Virus record (IMG/VR): IMGVR_UViG_3300006753_000083
Coordinates: 1 to 22,590 of that record
Direction: 5' to 3' (one strand)
Length of the DNA stretch: 22,590 nucleotides
DNA from: a virus
Part shown: positions 13,410-21,761 of the stretch, piece by piece
How positions within the stretch are numbered: position 1 is the stretch's first letter
How the letters are laid out: the number at the start of each line of letters is the position of its first letter
Translations under genes and position numbers: made by a program
The notes under the pieces: model-generated
The model's database searches: none
The model's input: the letters and a program-made list of their open reading frames with translations, nothing else
Told to the model about the DNA's origin: nothing

Positions 13410-13991
13410 ATGGCACTATGGCGAGCACCCCATGCAACTGTGATGATGGATAAGACTTCAGAGGTTAACTCTGGAACAACAATCATTGGACAATCTGGAA
13501 GCTTAGCTTCATATATGAGTGGAGCAACAGTAGTTACAGGTTCTATGAAGAATGTTACAGTAGTTGTTCCTGAAGGTGAGGTTGAAATGACTAATTTCTT
13601 AGGAGTTACATCAAGTTTTCAAAATGCAGACTTAGACAAAAAACCTTTTGGAATGGCTGAATTAAGTGGAACTTTTGTATTAACACACGATGAATTATTA
13701 ATGGATTCACAAAGTACACCAGAACATCTATTTTTCGGATTAGGCGATACAACACCAACTGGCTATCATCAATATCAAGCAGGTTTAATAACCAGCGGAA
13801 ATTATAATAGACCAGCAATAACAATAGTTGTGAAAATAGCTGACGCTTCAAAAGAAGTTACGATGGCACTTCAAAACGCACATATTACTAAATATGGCGA
13901 CGTGAAGATTGACGGAGCAGACGGAGTATGGGAATTTGAAATATCTGCAAAAGCTTTACCAAAAGACTTTGCAATTGAATGGAAGGATTAA
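13410..13991 (+). CDS. Major tail tube protein candidate, 193 aa
   Basis: The protein starts MALWRAPHATVMMDKTSEV. It alternates beta-strands with short turns, including VTVVVPEGEVEMTNFLG and MAELSGTFVLTHDELL, and ends with strands in VWEFEISAKALPKDF, as tube proteins with the gpV/Hcp-like fold do. The tube polymerises around the tape measure. A strong Shine-Dalgarno site (AAGGAGG, about 13391-13397) precedes it, as expected for an abundant protein. It lies between the neck genes and the chaperone pair, the standard place. No cysteine. Confident from context, moderate from sequence. Confidence 0.75.
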   Translation: MALWRAPHATVMMDKTSEVNSGTTIIGQSGSLASYMSGATVVTGSMKNVTVVVPEGEVEMTNFLGVTSSFQNADLDKKPFGMAELSGTFVLTHDELLMDSQSTPEHLFFGLGDTTPTGYHQYQAGLITSGNYNRPAITIVVKIADASKEVTMALQNAHITKYGDVKIDGADGVWEFEISAKALPKDFAIEWKD

Positions 13992-13992
13992 A

Positions 13993-14274
13993 ATGAATAA
14001 GCTTGAGAAGGCACCCACTATTAGTATTCAAGCTAGTGGGTTCCCTCTCGCTCCTTTCAAGGAGTGGGATGAGAGCTGTAAGACAGACTTTGGAGATTGT
14101 AGATGGGTGAAGATAATTCACGACCACAATATGGCAAAGGCTTCTACAGCATTCAACCTGCTACTTGAACGAATAGAAAAACTAGAATTACAATTGGATT
14201 TATTAAGTAAGGATGATAAAACCAAAGAGGAAAAAGAATTAATTGTGAAAACAATTGGAGGAGAATTGAAATGA
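13993..14274 (+). CDS. Hypothetical protein, 93 aa, between tube and chaperones
   Basis: The ATG at 13993, with GGAAGGA at 13981-13987, is chosen over an upstream start at 13909 that would run inside the tube gene. The protein starts MNKLEKAPTISIQASGFP, has a Cys pair in SCKTDFGDCRW, and ends with a coiled-coil-like helix (LLERIEKLELQLDLL). Its stop overlaps the chaperone ATG as ATGA. It could be a zinc-independent tail assembly factor, but no family is recognised. Confidence 0.6.
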   Translation: MNKLEKAPTISIQASGFPLAPFKEWDESCKTDFGDCRWVKIIHDHNMAKASTAFNLLLERIEKLELQLDLLSKDDKTKEEKELIVKTIGGELK

Positions 14275-14609
14275 GTAGATTTGGAAAGTATTTAGGATAC
14301 GCCAAGATTAAAGTTGGCGAAGATGAAATGAACATAAGCCCGACTCTTGAGGAGAAAGAAGAGTTAATGGCTGTACAAATGAAAGCGGAAGGCAAGCTTA
14401 GCCGTAAAGATTGGCAGGATTATTATAGAGTCTTTAAACAGATATTAAAAAGAGTGGACAGCGAAGCTACTGAAGAAGAGCTTGACGCATTTTTAATTAG
14501 ACATGATATGGAGTTTATGTTAGAATTATTTAGAGTCTTTGGTTGGAATTCCGAAACGAAGAGTGACACTCTAAAAAAAAATATAAATCAAGAAAAAGCA
14601 AAGGCTTAG
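14271..14609 (+). CDS. Tail assembly chaperone, short form (gpG-like), 112 aa
   Basis: The protein starts MSRFGKYLGYAKIKVGEDEM and is helical and charged. Position between tail tube and tape measure, length near 110 residues and the frameshift site at its end identify it as the short chaperone that keeps the tape measure soluble while tube subunits assemble (lambda gpG class). Its last codons run through nine A's (14573-14581), after which it ends LKKNINQEKAKA in the zero frame. Its start overlaps the previous stop as ATGA. Confidence 0.8.
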   Translation: MSRFGKYLGYAKIKVGEDEMNISPTLEEKEELMAVQMKAEGKLSRKDWQDYYRVFKQILKRVDSEATEEELDAFLIRHDMEFMLELFRVFGWNSETKSDTLKKNINQEKAKA

Positions 14610-14833
14610 TTGAGTTTATGGCTAGACAAAGTGCTAAGGCTAATATAAAAAATATGGATGAGGAATACGCGTTTGCAGCATTGATAATAGAAAAAGAGTT
14701 AGGAGCTAACCTTACTCCGAACTATCCTGCTTTGAAATTCGTAGAACAGTTAAACCAATTAGGAGAATATAGAAAGCGAGAGAAGATTGAAATGGAACGT
14801 TCTAAAACAGGAGGTGCGCACACACTTAGATAA
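14271..14833 (+). CDS. Tail assembly chaperone, frameshifted long form (gpGT-like), 187 aa
   Basis: A -1 shift on A AAA AAA (14573-14579) moves the ribosome into a frame that is open from there, across the short form's stop and into the frame whose ATG lies at 14618 (MARQSAKANIKNMDEEY), ending at 14833. The product has 187 residues, the two halves joined by a short Lys/Ser-rich linker. In lambda and many other head-tail viruses this extension (T) binds the tape measure. The second half has the expected size and ends one base into the tape measure gene. Separate translation from 14618 cannot be excluded. The frame and stop pattern were read base by base; actual slippage is inference from the family. 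Confidence 0.72.
14573..14581 (+). promoter_or_regulatory. -1 programmed frameshift site (A9, A AAA AAA)
   Basis: In the zero frame the codons are CTA AAA AAA AAT, so the heptamer A AAA AAA is in register for simultaneous slippage. The -1 frame is open on both sides. Just upstream, AGAGTG (14560-14565) and CACTCT (14567-14572) form an inverted repeat that touches the A-run. No strong downstream pseudoknot is evident. Confidence 0.75.
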
Positions 14834-16710
14834 TGGCAGACTTTTCAGACAATATTAAGATAAAAGTAAAATCTACAGGAATAAAAGAAACCACAAAAGG
14901 ATTCAAGGGAATGACTGCAGGAATTTCCGAAACAGAAAAGGTGCTAGCGAAATTTAACGCAACAGCTAAAGGGACCAAACAAGCAACATTAAGGCCAAAA
15001 GATATAACCGAAATGAAGAATCGGGCAAATAGACAAAAAAATATTTTAACAGAGATGTTCCAAGATACTGCAAAAGCTACCGAGATAGCACAAAAAAAAG
15101 CTGATAGAATTGCTGCGGCAAGGAGAGCTGTTCAGAAAACAGCCACGTCAGATTTATATAAAAACAATATGCACCACTTCAACAAAGCTCTCCAGGACCA
15201 GGCAGACGCAAGAGCACGGGCAGGTAGAGACGTGAAGAGTGGTATGGCCGAGAGGATTAGGCAACAGGAAGAATTGCAAAGTCGGCGAAAGTCAATTGCT
15301 AATGCCTTGGGAGAAAACCTGGACTTCGAGAGGCAGAAGAGCGAGCAAGCTAATGCAGCCATCGTACAAAGTTTAAAGTCTAGAGGTGAAGCTGTACAAA
15401 AATTCAGACTTCAAATGAAGAAATTATCTTTCATGTTTTTGACAATGGGATTGTCAATGTTATTCGCAGGTATGGCTCTCAAGAGATTCGGAACTACTGT
15501 GTTGCGAAGTCTAGTCAATACTTTTAAACAAGCAACAGAAGGAAGCAAAACATATGCTAGAACAATTGGTAAATTGGAAGCAGCTTGGAGCTTTCTCAAA
15601 TTCACAATAATGGATACGTTCATGCAAACCAAACTTGGTACACTAATTATTGAGAAATTAATTGAGAAGTTAAACGAATTAAGTGAGTGGATTCAAGACC
15701 ATCCTAATTTAGCAATAGCAATTGTTGGCGGTTCAGCAGGGTTGGTAGTACTTGGAACGGCAGGGGTTATTATTGGACAGCTTACAACTGGTCTGAGTGC
15801 GTTATGGGGGACACTAGGAAGGTTTGCTGAAGTGGGTAAAGGTTCTACGATGAAGGGAGTAAAGAATGCACTCAGAGCAGCTGTAGGGATTGGACCTACG
15901 AGAACTGCCACTGGACAATTGGCAAAAAAGAAACCAGGAATCCTAGGAAAATTAAGAGCTTCCAGAGTTGGAGTAGCAATGAAGGGAGCAACGGGAAAAT
16001 TAAGAGCTTCCAGAGTTGGACAAGTAGGTACAAAAGCTAAAGGGATATTAGGAAAAATACCTGGAGTTTCCAAAGGGATTGGTGGGTTAGGAAGACTCAG
16101 TAGGGTCCTATTTAGAATACTCAAAGTATTCGGTAAAATATTCTTAGTAATCACAATCATCACCGCTGCATGGGATTTCTTTACAGGAGTAATTAAGGGA
16201 TTCACCAAAGCGTCTGATAAAGCTAATAAGAAAAATGAAAACTTCAATAAAGGAATGAAAACTTTGAAGGCAATTCTCAAAGCATTAGTAGGTGTATTAC
16301 TTCTTGTAGGAGACACATTTACTCTTGTCTTTACAAAAGTAGGTGAACTTGTTGGTTGGATATTAGTTAAGATTATTGAACTTGTTGGTTGGTTGTCGCA
16401 GATTGCAGATAATAAATATGTAAAAGGAGCTATTGAAGTAGGAGGAAAGGCAGCAAGTTGGGTTTCAGATATGATAACCCCTGCCGCTCAAGGAGGAATT
16501 GTAACTTCTCCAACAACCGCATTGATTGGTGAAGGAGGACCAGAAGCAATTATACCTCTAGCGCGAGGAGGACAAACAAACAACATGGGTGGAGTTAATG
16601 TAACAGTTAATGTAAGTAACCCTGGAGCTTCAGCTCAACAAATCGGAAGTGCGGTCATAGAAAATATTCAAAGAGAACTTAGAAGAAGCGGATTGGGGTC
16701 TGGATTATAA
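14833..16710 (+). CDS. Tape measure protein, 625 aa
   Basis: This protein fixes tail length and is ejected ahead of DNA. The N-terminal 190 residues are helical and basic. Hydrophobic segments lie at about 197-216, 293-316, 426-450 and 478-520, as in tape measures that insert into the host membrane. The C-terminus carries the common motif AQGGIVTSPTTALIGEGGPE followed by AIIPL (552-575). A short repeat, GKLRASRVG, occurs twice (about 372-380 and 388-396), matching a 27-bp direct repeat. Its start overlaps the preceding stop (TAATG). By the lambda ratio of about 1.5 angstrom per residue, a tail of roughly 90 nm is predicted (inference). Confidence 0.9.
   Translation: MADFSDNIKIKVKSTGIKETTKGFKGMTAGISETEKVLAKFNATAKGTKQATLRPKDITEMKNRANRQKNILTEMFQDTAKATEIAQKKADRIAAARRAVQKTATSDLYKNNMHHFNKALQDQADARARAGRDVKSGMAERIRQQEELQSRRKSIANALGENLDFERQKSEQANAAIVQSLKSRGEAVQKFRLQMKKLSFMFLTMGLSMLFAGMALKRFGTTVLRSLVNTFKQATEGSKTYARTIGKLEAAWSFLKFTIMDTFMQTKLGTLIIEKLIEKLNELSEWIQDHPNLAIAIVGGSAGLVVLGTAGVIIGQLTTGLSALWGTLGRFAEVGKGSTMKGVKNALRAAVGIGPTRTATGQLAKKKPGILGKLRASRVGVAMKGATGKLRASRVGQVGTKAKGILGKIPGVSKGIGGLGRLSRVLFRILKVFGKIFLVITIITAAWDFFTGVIKGFTKASDKANKKNENFNKGMKTLKAILKALVGVLLLVGDTFTLVFTKVGELVGWILVKIIELVGWLSQIADNKYVKGAIEVGGKAASWVSDMITPAAQGGIVTSPTTALIGEGGPEAIIPLARGGQTNNMGGVNVTVNVSNPGASAQQIGSAVIENIQRELRRSGLGSGL
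15946..16020 (+). repeat. 27-bp direct repeat in the tape measure gene
   Basis: The 27 bases at 15946-15972 recur exactly at 15994-16020, a period of 48 bases or 16 codons. Both copies are in the same frame and encode GKLRASRVG. This is a tandem duplication between two hydrophobic parts of the protein and can lengthen or shorten the tail. Confidence 0.9.
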
Positions 16711-17381
16711 TGGCAAATATTTTATTACAGCACACAAGATTCTTAAGACAAGAGAACGGTACAGGTACTGATGTTAGTACTTATAATGCTACAACTAATC
16801 CTTACGGTATAAGAATTATAAACAATAGTGGAACTGCTATTGACGATGTAGGTAATGCTTTCAAAGTACCTGTAACAAATGTAAATATTACTAAAGGTGT
16901 AGGAGTTTCTAGTGAACCGAGGTTGGATATTTCAACAGGCGACCCTGAACCTACTGCTGGAAGTACTGATGCTTTGAATATAGAGTTTAGTTGCTTATTC
17001 AATCTTGGAGATACAACAGTAAATGCTCCAGTAACTTTTGATTATAATCATAGAGACGTATTAGGTTTCTTATTCTTAATGAGCCGAACTAAAGGATTAA
17101 TAAAATTGTATATCGATGATACAACTACTGCGGATTCAAATCTTTTATTACTAAAATCATTACCAGTTATCTATAACCCTCAGTCTTCAGATGTTGAACG
17201 AGGAACAGCAGCGGCAGGAGGAGCCATGCTTCCTAGTGCAGCTTCAGAAGTTGACTCAGGTGTAAACTATGGACCTTACTGGGTTCGTGTGAGAGGATTT
17301 TCTATGAGCAATACTCCAGATACTCGACAGGTACAAGGAACAATTTCATTCACAGTAGATTTAAGTTACACTTCAACATAA
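16710..17381 (+). CDS. Distal tail protein candidate, 223 aa
   Basis: The protein starts MANILLQHTRFLRQENGTGTD. It is beta-rich, acidic and has one cysteine. It occupies the slot between the tape measure and the hub, where the distal tail protein (Dit) of siphoviruses lies, forming the ring that links the tube to the tip. Segments such as SCLFNLGDTTVNAPVTF and GFSMSNTPDTRQVQGTISF are strand-like, with a final strand typical of tube-type folds. Joined to both neighbours by TAATG overlaps. Assignment by position and fold impression. Confidence 0.5.
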   Translation: MANILLQHTRFLRQENGTGTDVSTYNATTNPYGIRIINNSGTAIDDVGNAFKVPVTNVNITKGVGVSSEPRLDISTGDPEPTAGSTDALNIEFSCLFNLGDTTVNAPVTFDYNHRDVLGFLFLMSRTKGLIKLYIDDTTTADSNLLLLKSLPVIYNPQSSDVERGTAAAGGAMLPSAASEVDSGVNYGPYWVRVRGFSMSNTPDTRQVQGTISFTVDLSYTST

Positions 17382-19072
17382 TGGTATACCAAATATTAAT
17401 TACTAGGACCAGAGGTTTTGAGACCGCAGTAGAACTGACAGAAGAAATATCTAATATTTCAATAAGTAGAGCTTCAGGTAATAAGAATTCAGTTGCTACA
17501 ATAAATTTTATTAATCCTAATAAATCATTAATTGATACAAGTTCAGATGAGGTTAAACAATTTAATGAGTTTATTCAGTTTGATGATATAATAAAAATTG
17601 TCGTATCCAGAACAAGCATTAATCCTAATAGCATTGATACGGAAGATATACTATTTGTAGGGCTAGTAACTGGACTAAGTGGTTCAATGGATGGAAGCAG
17701 TTTCGGTATATCAGTTAGTTGTGTTGACTTAACTGATTATTTATTGTCAAAAGTAACCAGTGCTAATTATAATGGTGTTACTTCTCTAGATACTTCGTCT
17801 GAAATAATTGAGAACTTAGTTCAGCAATGTAATGATAATCATGACTTTTCTACAATGATTAAGACTCCAAATGCTACAACAGCTGGTGGAGGTGGGAGAC
17901 CTGTCGGTGGAGATATTGAAACTACTACTAATACTATAACTTTTTCTTCTAGTTATCGTACAGTTGCTGAATTGATTAAAGAATTATCAATACCAACTTA
18001 CACTGCTGGAGCCAGAATGGCCACATATTATATTGACGAAGAGAGGAACTTCTTTTGGTGGATTCCTAAAAACAAAGGAAGCACTACAATAACTTCCACA
18101 ATAACTTCAACTGACCTTACAATTCCTGTAGGCGATGTAACTATCTTTACAGATGGCGGAGGCGTAGCTACAATTGGAGGAGAACTACTAAGGTATTCAA
18201 GTCTATCAGGTAGTAATCTTATTGTATCTGATACAAAGGAGCGAGGTATTGCTGGAACTAAAGCAGCAGCACACACTTCAGGAGATTCAATAGAAAACAC
18301 TTTAAAATTTGTAGTACCTTATTCAGGTTCTGGCGCTGGGAAAATTCTTTCTGGCTCGTTTTCTACAAGTACTGATGATGTAGTTAATATGCTTATTATA
18401 AGAATGGGTGTTGATAAGAAGCAACAACCAATTGTTTGGTATGCTTATAATCCAAACACAACTACTTCAAAGATAAGGATGAAAATCTTAGATAGACCAG
18501 ACTTTGGTCAAAATTATTATGCTAATTTAATAGCTCAAGGAGGAGGTAATGCTTTAGTTGAAACAGCATTTGATTCATCAGACACAACGATAACTTTAAA
18601 TTCTGCTGCTTCAGGTTTTCCAGCGTCAGGAGGATTCATAAAAATAAGTAGTGTTGATAATTATGAGATAATTGAGTACACAACAATGACAGCTAATGCT
18701 CCTAATTATGATTTTACTGGTTTGACTAGAGGTTCACTAAACACTGCCGTATTAGAAAATGTTGAGGTAGAAACTATTGCACAGGATTATTCAAATATTG
18801 GTTCGATGTCAAATGATACTATAAGAGCGGAAATAAAACAAGAAGGTGTTAATTTTGGTCAATCTTTCTTTAGTACAAACAGAGAGAAGTTAAGGTTCAG
18901 GTTAAGTATTGAAGGAAGTAAAATACAACCAGGTGAGTTTGCAGAATTAACAATACAAGATTTAGGAATAAATAAAGCACTTGCCAGAATATCAGATGTA
19001 CAACATACAATTGATGGTAAATCTTGGACAACAGAATTAACAATGGAGGAAGACGATACTGAAATAAATTAA
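17381..19072 (+). CDS. Tail hub / baseplate protein with two inserted modules, 563 aa
   Basis: The N-terminal 200 residues (FDDIIKIVVSRTSI, FVGLVTGLSGSMDGSSFGIS, VDLTDYLLSK) match the first domains of gp27-like hub proteins, which have an F-G-x-V pattern at this place, and the final domain (PGEFAELTIQDLG to the end) looks like the hub's closing barrel. Between them, two related insertions of about 70 residues (about 233-305 and 393-466) share the pattern T-T-I-T-x-x..GxFx..GxxxI..E.I.Y...G..L....RG, a beta module seen in tail proteins. The hub would bind the Dit ring and carry the host-contact apparatus. No lysozyme or peptidase motif seen. Confidence 0.68.
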   Translation: MVYQILITRTRGFETAVELTEEISNISISRASGNKNSVATINFINPNKSLIDTSSDEVKQFNEFIQFDDIIKIVVSRTSINPNSIDTEDILFVGLVTGLSGSMDGSSFGISVSCVDLTDYLLSKVTSANYNGVTSLDTSSEIIENLVQQCNDNHDFSTMIKTPNATTAGGGGRPVGGDIETTTNTITFSSSYRTVAELIKELSIPTYTAGARMATYYIDEERNFFWWIPKNKGSTTITSTITSTDLTIPVGDVTIFTDGGGVATIGGELLRYSSLSGSNLIVSDTKERGIAGTKAAAHTSGDSIENTLKFVVPYSGSGAGKILSGSFSTSTDDVVNMLIIRMGVDKKQQPIVWYAYNPNTTTSKIRMKILDRPDFGQNYYANLIAQGGGNALVETAFDSSDTTITLNSAASGFPASGGFIKISSVDNYEIIEYTTMTANAPNYDFTGLTRGSLNTAVLENVEVETIAQDYSNIGSMSNDTIRAEIKQEGVNFGQSFFSTNREKLRFRLSIEGSKIQPGEFAELTIQDLGINKALARISDVQHTIDGKSWTTELTMEEDDTEIN

Positions 19073-19073
19073 C

Positions 19074-19409
19074 ATGGTACTAACAACACAAGGAAAGAAT
19101 TTAATTAGAGATTTGATTGATGCCGATTTAAGTCAAGGTGAATTAGGAACGGATAATTCAGCACCAAGTGAAACCGATACAGGTTTGGGAACTCCAATTG
19201 CTGCTACAATAAAAAGTTTAACAACAGCAACTACAGATAAACAAATTAGTATGGAATATACTTTGGATTCAGTTACTGGAAATGGTAACACTTATACTGA
19301 ATTTGAAAATCAAGTAGCAGGAGGAGGAATTAATAGAGTAACATTCGCAGGTATAGCTAAAAATTCAGCTATGGAACTGAATGTAGTAACTGTATTATTC
19401 ATAAAATAA
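19074..19409 (+). CDS. Small tail-tip or baseplate protein, 111 aa
   Basis: The protein starts MVLTTQGKNLIRDLIDADLS and continues through a GTDNSAPSETDTGLGTPIAA segment to strands ending VVTVLFIK. The opening helix NLIRDLI, then a GT...AxxETDTGL turn, looks like a compact family of tail proteins common near appendage genes, remembered and not searched. It starts one base after the hub gene and ends directly against the next ATG. Probably a structural adaptor between hub and appendages. Confidence 0.5.
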   Translation: MVLTTQGKNLIRDLIDADLSQGELGTDNSAPSETDTGLGTPIAATIKSLTTATTDKQISMEYTLDSVTGNGNTYTEFENQVAGGGINRVTFAGIAKNSAMELNVVTVLFIK

Positions 19410-20111
19410 ATGACTGAAGGAATTAGTGGAACAATTAAGGACACTCAAGGACTTAAAAATGTAAACGCAGATACAGTTCCTTTATTTGGTTTATATACTG
19501 AAAACTTAAATGTAGATACATACACAACAAGAGTTAGAACTAGAAGTATCGCAGGTACAATTTTAATCTGGGGTAACTCAGGATTCGGACAATGGGGTAC
19601 TTATACTTGGGGTTCGACGGCGAATGTTTCATTCATCTTAGGGAATACTCTAGCAGGGATTTTAGGAACTGCGACCTTAGGAAGTAATGCTTCATCGTGG
19701 TCAATACTAAGAGTTATTAATCCAAATAATATCTGGAAAGAATCGCTGAGAACTGATAGTTTCGAAGATACAACAAACACTACAGCTACTTGGGATACTA
19801 CAAATTTCAGGTGGACTTTCACAACAGGGCAGATTATTCAGACTTTGGCATTTTACCTTGACCAGACTACAATTACAAATGCCACTTTAACAATAGACAG
19901 TAGCAGAATTACAACACCAGCAAATCTCTCTTACGAATTATCAGCAGACGGCGGTACTAACTGGGAAACAGTTACTCTCGGAACAAAGCATACTTTCACA
20001 AACACAGGCATTGATTTGCGGTTGAAAGTAACTGCGAGTGGAGCAGCAACAATAGATGTTGATGACTCTGATGATGTCTCAATTCCAATAGAGGTGTCGT
20101 ATAATCAGTAA
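19410..20111 (+). CDS. Tail appendage protein with beta-sandwich C-terminus, 233 aa
   Basis: The protein begins MTEGISGTIKDTQGLKNVN. The middle (residues 50-75) contains Trp-Gly pairs (IWGNSGFGQWGTYTWGS), a turn-rich pattern seen in fibre proteins. The C-terminal 95 residues contain ELSADGGTNWETVTLG (176-191) and HTFTNTG (194-200), a small beta domain that reappears in the next protein. It starts immediately after the previous stop. A role in the tail tip or as a receptor-contact protein is inferred. Confidence 0.55.
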   Translation: MTEGISGTIKDTQGLKNVNADTVPLFGLYTENLNVDTYTTRVRTRSIAGTILIWGNSGFGQWGTYTWGSTANVSFILGNTLAGILGTATLGSNASSWSILRVINPNNIWKESLRTDSFEDTTNTTATWDTTNFRWTFTTGQIIQTLAFYLDQTTITNATLTIDSSRITTPANLSYELSADGGTNWETVTLGTKHTFTNTGIDLRLKVTASGAATIDVDDSDDVSIPIEVSYNQ

Positions 20112-20113
20112 GG

Positions 20114-20121
20114 TTTAATAA
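20114..20121 (+). promoter_or_regulatory. TATA-type element before the distal appendage genes
   Basis: TTTAATAA sits about 31 nt upstream of the ATG at 20149, inside a 15-base sequence (20110-20124) repeated exactly at 1011-1025. Spacing would give a leader of a few bases. A second AT-rich stretch (TATATTAAAA, 20131-20140) is too near the ATG to be the TATA box. Confidence 0.35.
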
Positions 20122-20148
20122 TAAGGAAGGTATATTAAAAGAAAAGAC

Positions 20149-21369
20149 ATGGCAATTAAAGATGGACAAGTAGCAGACGCAGACGATGTTATGAATGCTT
20201 TTGGATTAGCATTTAAGAATTCAATGAATGCTTTCTTTAACTCAGACTATGATGGGTGGAATGCGAAGTTAGCAGACACGGGAAGTCCACAAGTCAAGAA
20301 CTTGCTTTATGATACTTTACAAACAGACAGTGCCGATGTTAATAGTTCAGGATGGTATTATGATAGTACCGATGATTTGTATAAAACTTTAGATTTAAGT
20401 AAAGGATATATTATTATTGAAGCAGCTGATGCCACCATAAGTTGGTCTTCAAATGATTGTTCACTTCTTAAGCTAAGTTCAGGTCAATGGATATTATATT
20501 ATACTGGTATAGGTACTGCGGAAGTTGCTCGTGCGCAATTACAGAAGAGTTTATTTTGGGGAACTAATGGTTCTGACGACCTTATCCTTGATTTTACTAG
20601 CGTAACTAAGTTGGCTACTTCTGACGCAAACGATGTTGGCAAGAAAGCATATCGTGGAAAAGTTGAGAATGGGAGTTTGGCAGGAACTGAAAGTGGAAAA
20701 TATACTGCTACAGTTACAGGTTCTGGAGGAAATGATAGTATCTGGACAGTCGTACAAGGTAATGCCACTTCACAACATGACTTATATGTTGAAGTTGTAA
20801 CAAATGTAGGTACACCTCAGAGTTCTACGAATGGAGGTGTAGATAAAATGGGAACCGATATGAGTTCTGATGAAGGTACTTATACATCTATTGAACTCAA
20901 ACTTATTGGCGCTGCGTCCTCACCAACTTATTGGGTTGGGACAGGACACACTACTGCCACAATCTTAACTGATGGCTCAGTTTCATGGGTGAAAACCGTA
21001 GCAGGTGGCGGAGCAGTTCTGGGAGATATTACTGCCACAGACGTAGATTATTCTACTACTCATTCAATACCTGCGTTCACAGCAGTAGGTACTGAAGTAA
21101 ACCCATCAACTCTTATATTCAAAGACACCACAACAGCAACAGTAACAAACACGCTTAGCACATGGAACGCAAGTATTGATGCTACGAGTACCTTTGTTGC
21201 TTCAATCTCATACGACGGTGGTAGTAATTACGAAACAATAACTGACGCAACAGTAGCAAGAAATACAAATACAGGAACAGCCGTGTGGTTGAAATTGGTT
21301 AACACACGAACAGATTTAAGTAAGGTAGATACAGTAATGGAGTGGGCAACAGCCTATAATTGGTATTAA
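20149..21369 (+). CDS. Tail appendage/fibre protein, 406 aa
   Basis: The protein starts MAIKDGQVADADDVMNAFGL, an opening like the attachment segment of many fibre proteins (an aliphatic residue, DG, then A-x-DVMN). The middle is mixed beta structure with GQWILYYTGIG and YTATVTGSGGNDSIW. The C-terminal 95 residues contain SISYDGGSNYETITD (353-367), the same beta domain that ends the previous protein. The preceding 37-base gap holds a TATA-type element, so the gene may start its own transcript. Low charge and many Ser/Thr/Gly support surface location. Confidence 0.55.
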   Translation: MAIKDGQVADADDVMNAFGLAFKNSMNAFFNSDYDGWNAKLADTGSPQVKNLLYDTLQTDSADVNSSGWYYDSTDDLYKTLDLSKGYIIIEAADATISWSSNDCSLLKLSSGQWILYYTGIGTAEVARAQLQKSLFWGTNGSDDLILDFTSVTKLATSDANDVGKKAYRGKVENGSLAGTESGKYTATVTGSGGNDSIWTVVQGNATSQHDLYVEVVTNVGTPQSSTNGGVDKMGTDMSSDEGTYTSIELKLIGAASSPTYWVGTGHTTATILTDGSVSWVKTVAGGGAVLGDITATDVDYSTTHSIPAFTAVGTEVNPSTLIFKDTTTATVTNTLSTWNASIDATSTFVASISYDGGSNYETITDATVARNTNTGTAVWLKLVNTRTDLSKVDTVMEWATAYNWY

Positions 21370-21370
21370 A

Positions 21371-21760
21371 ATGACAACAAGTAGATTTGAAGATTTAAAT
21401 GTGAGAATGGTTAACGTAGAGAGAAAGCTGGACAAGCTTATGACCTTGCTACAAGACAAAGCTTTAATGGATGCGACAGATAAAAGTAATATGGACGCAA
21501 TGATGATTGCTCACGCAAACCCTTACACTTTCGAAGTTATGCCAGACTTAGCTGGGCTTGACCCAATCGTAGCACAAGCCGTATCTGGATTGGATACTAA
21601 GAACGAGAGCAAGTTAATCCTTTACGCAACATATTCAATAGGTGAATTAACAGCATTAGGTCTGGTTCCAGACCAACCAGGACAACCCTTTAATGATGGA
21701 GGTATGAAGATGGTTGATGTTTCAGCAGACGGAACAATCACAAACATCGTAGTAGCATAA
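21371..21760 (+). CDS. Hypothetical helical protein, 129 aa, next to the adhesin
   Basis: The N-terminal 60 residues form a likely coiled coil (RFEDLNVRMVNVERKLDKLM), then Met/Ala-rich stretches (MDAMMIAHANPYTFEVM), then a short folded end with LGLVPDQPGQPFNDGG. It lies between two appendage genes and starts one base after the previous stop. Small proteins in this place are often fibre assembly chaperones or hinge proteins, which fits the coiled coil, but no family is recognised. Confidence 0.55.
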   Translation: MTTSRFEDLNVRMVNVERKLDKLMTLLQDKALMDATDKSNMDAMMIAHANPYTFEVMPDLAGLDPIVAQAVSGLDTKNESKLILYATYSIGELTALGLVPDQPGQPFNDGGMKMVDVSADGTITNIVVA

Positions 21761-21761
21761 T

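Noticed and set aside
15693-16316. A 207-codon minus-strand frame inside the tape measure gene.
   Set aside because: It lies opposite a confidently identified gene, is Pro/Ile/Leu-rich in the way of an antisense shadow, and lacks motifs or a promoter.
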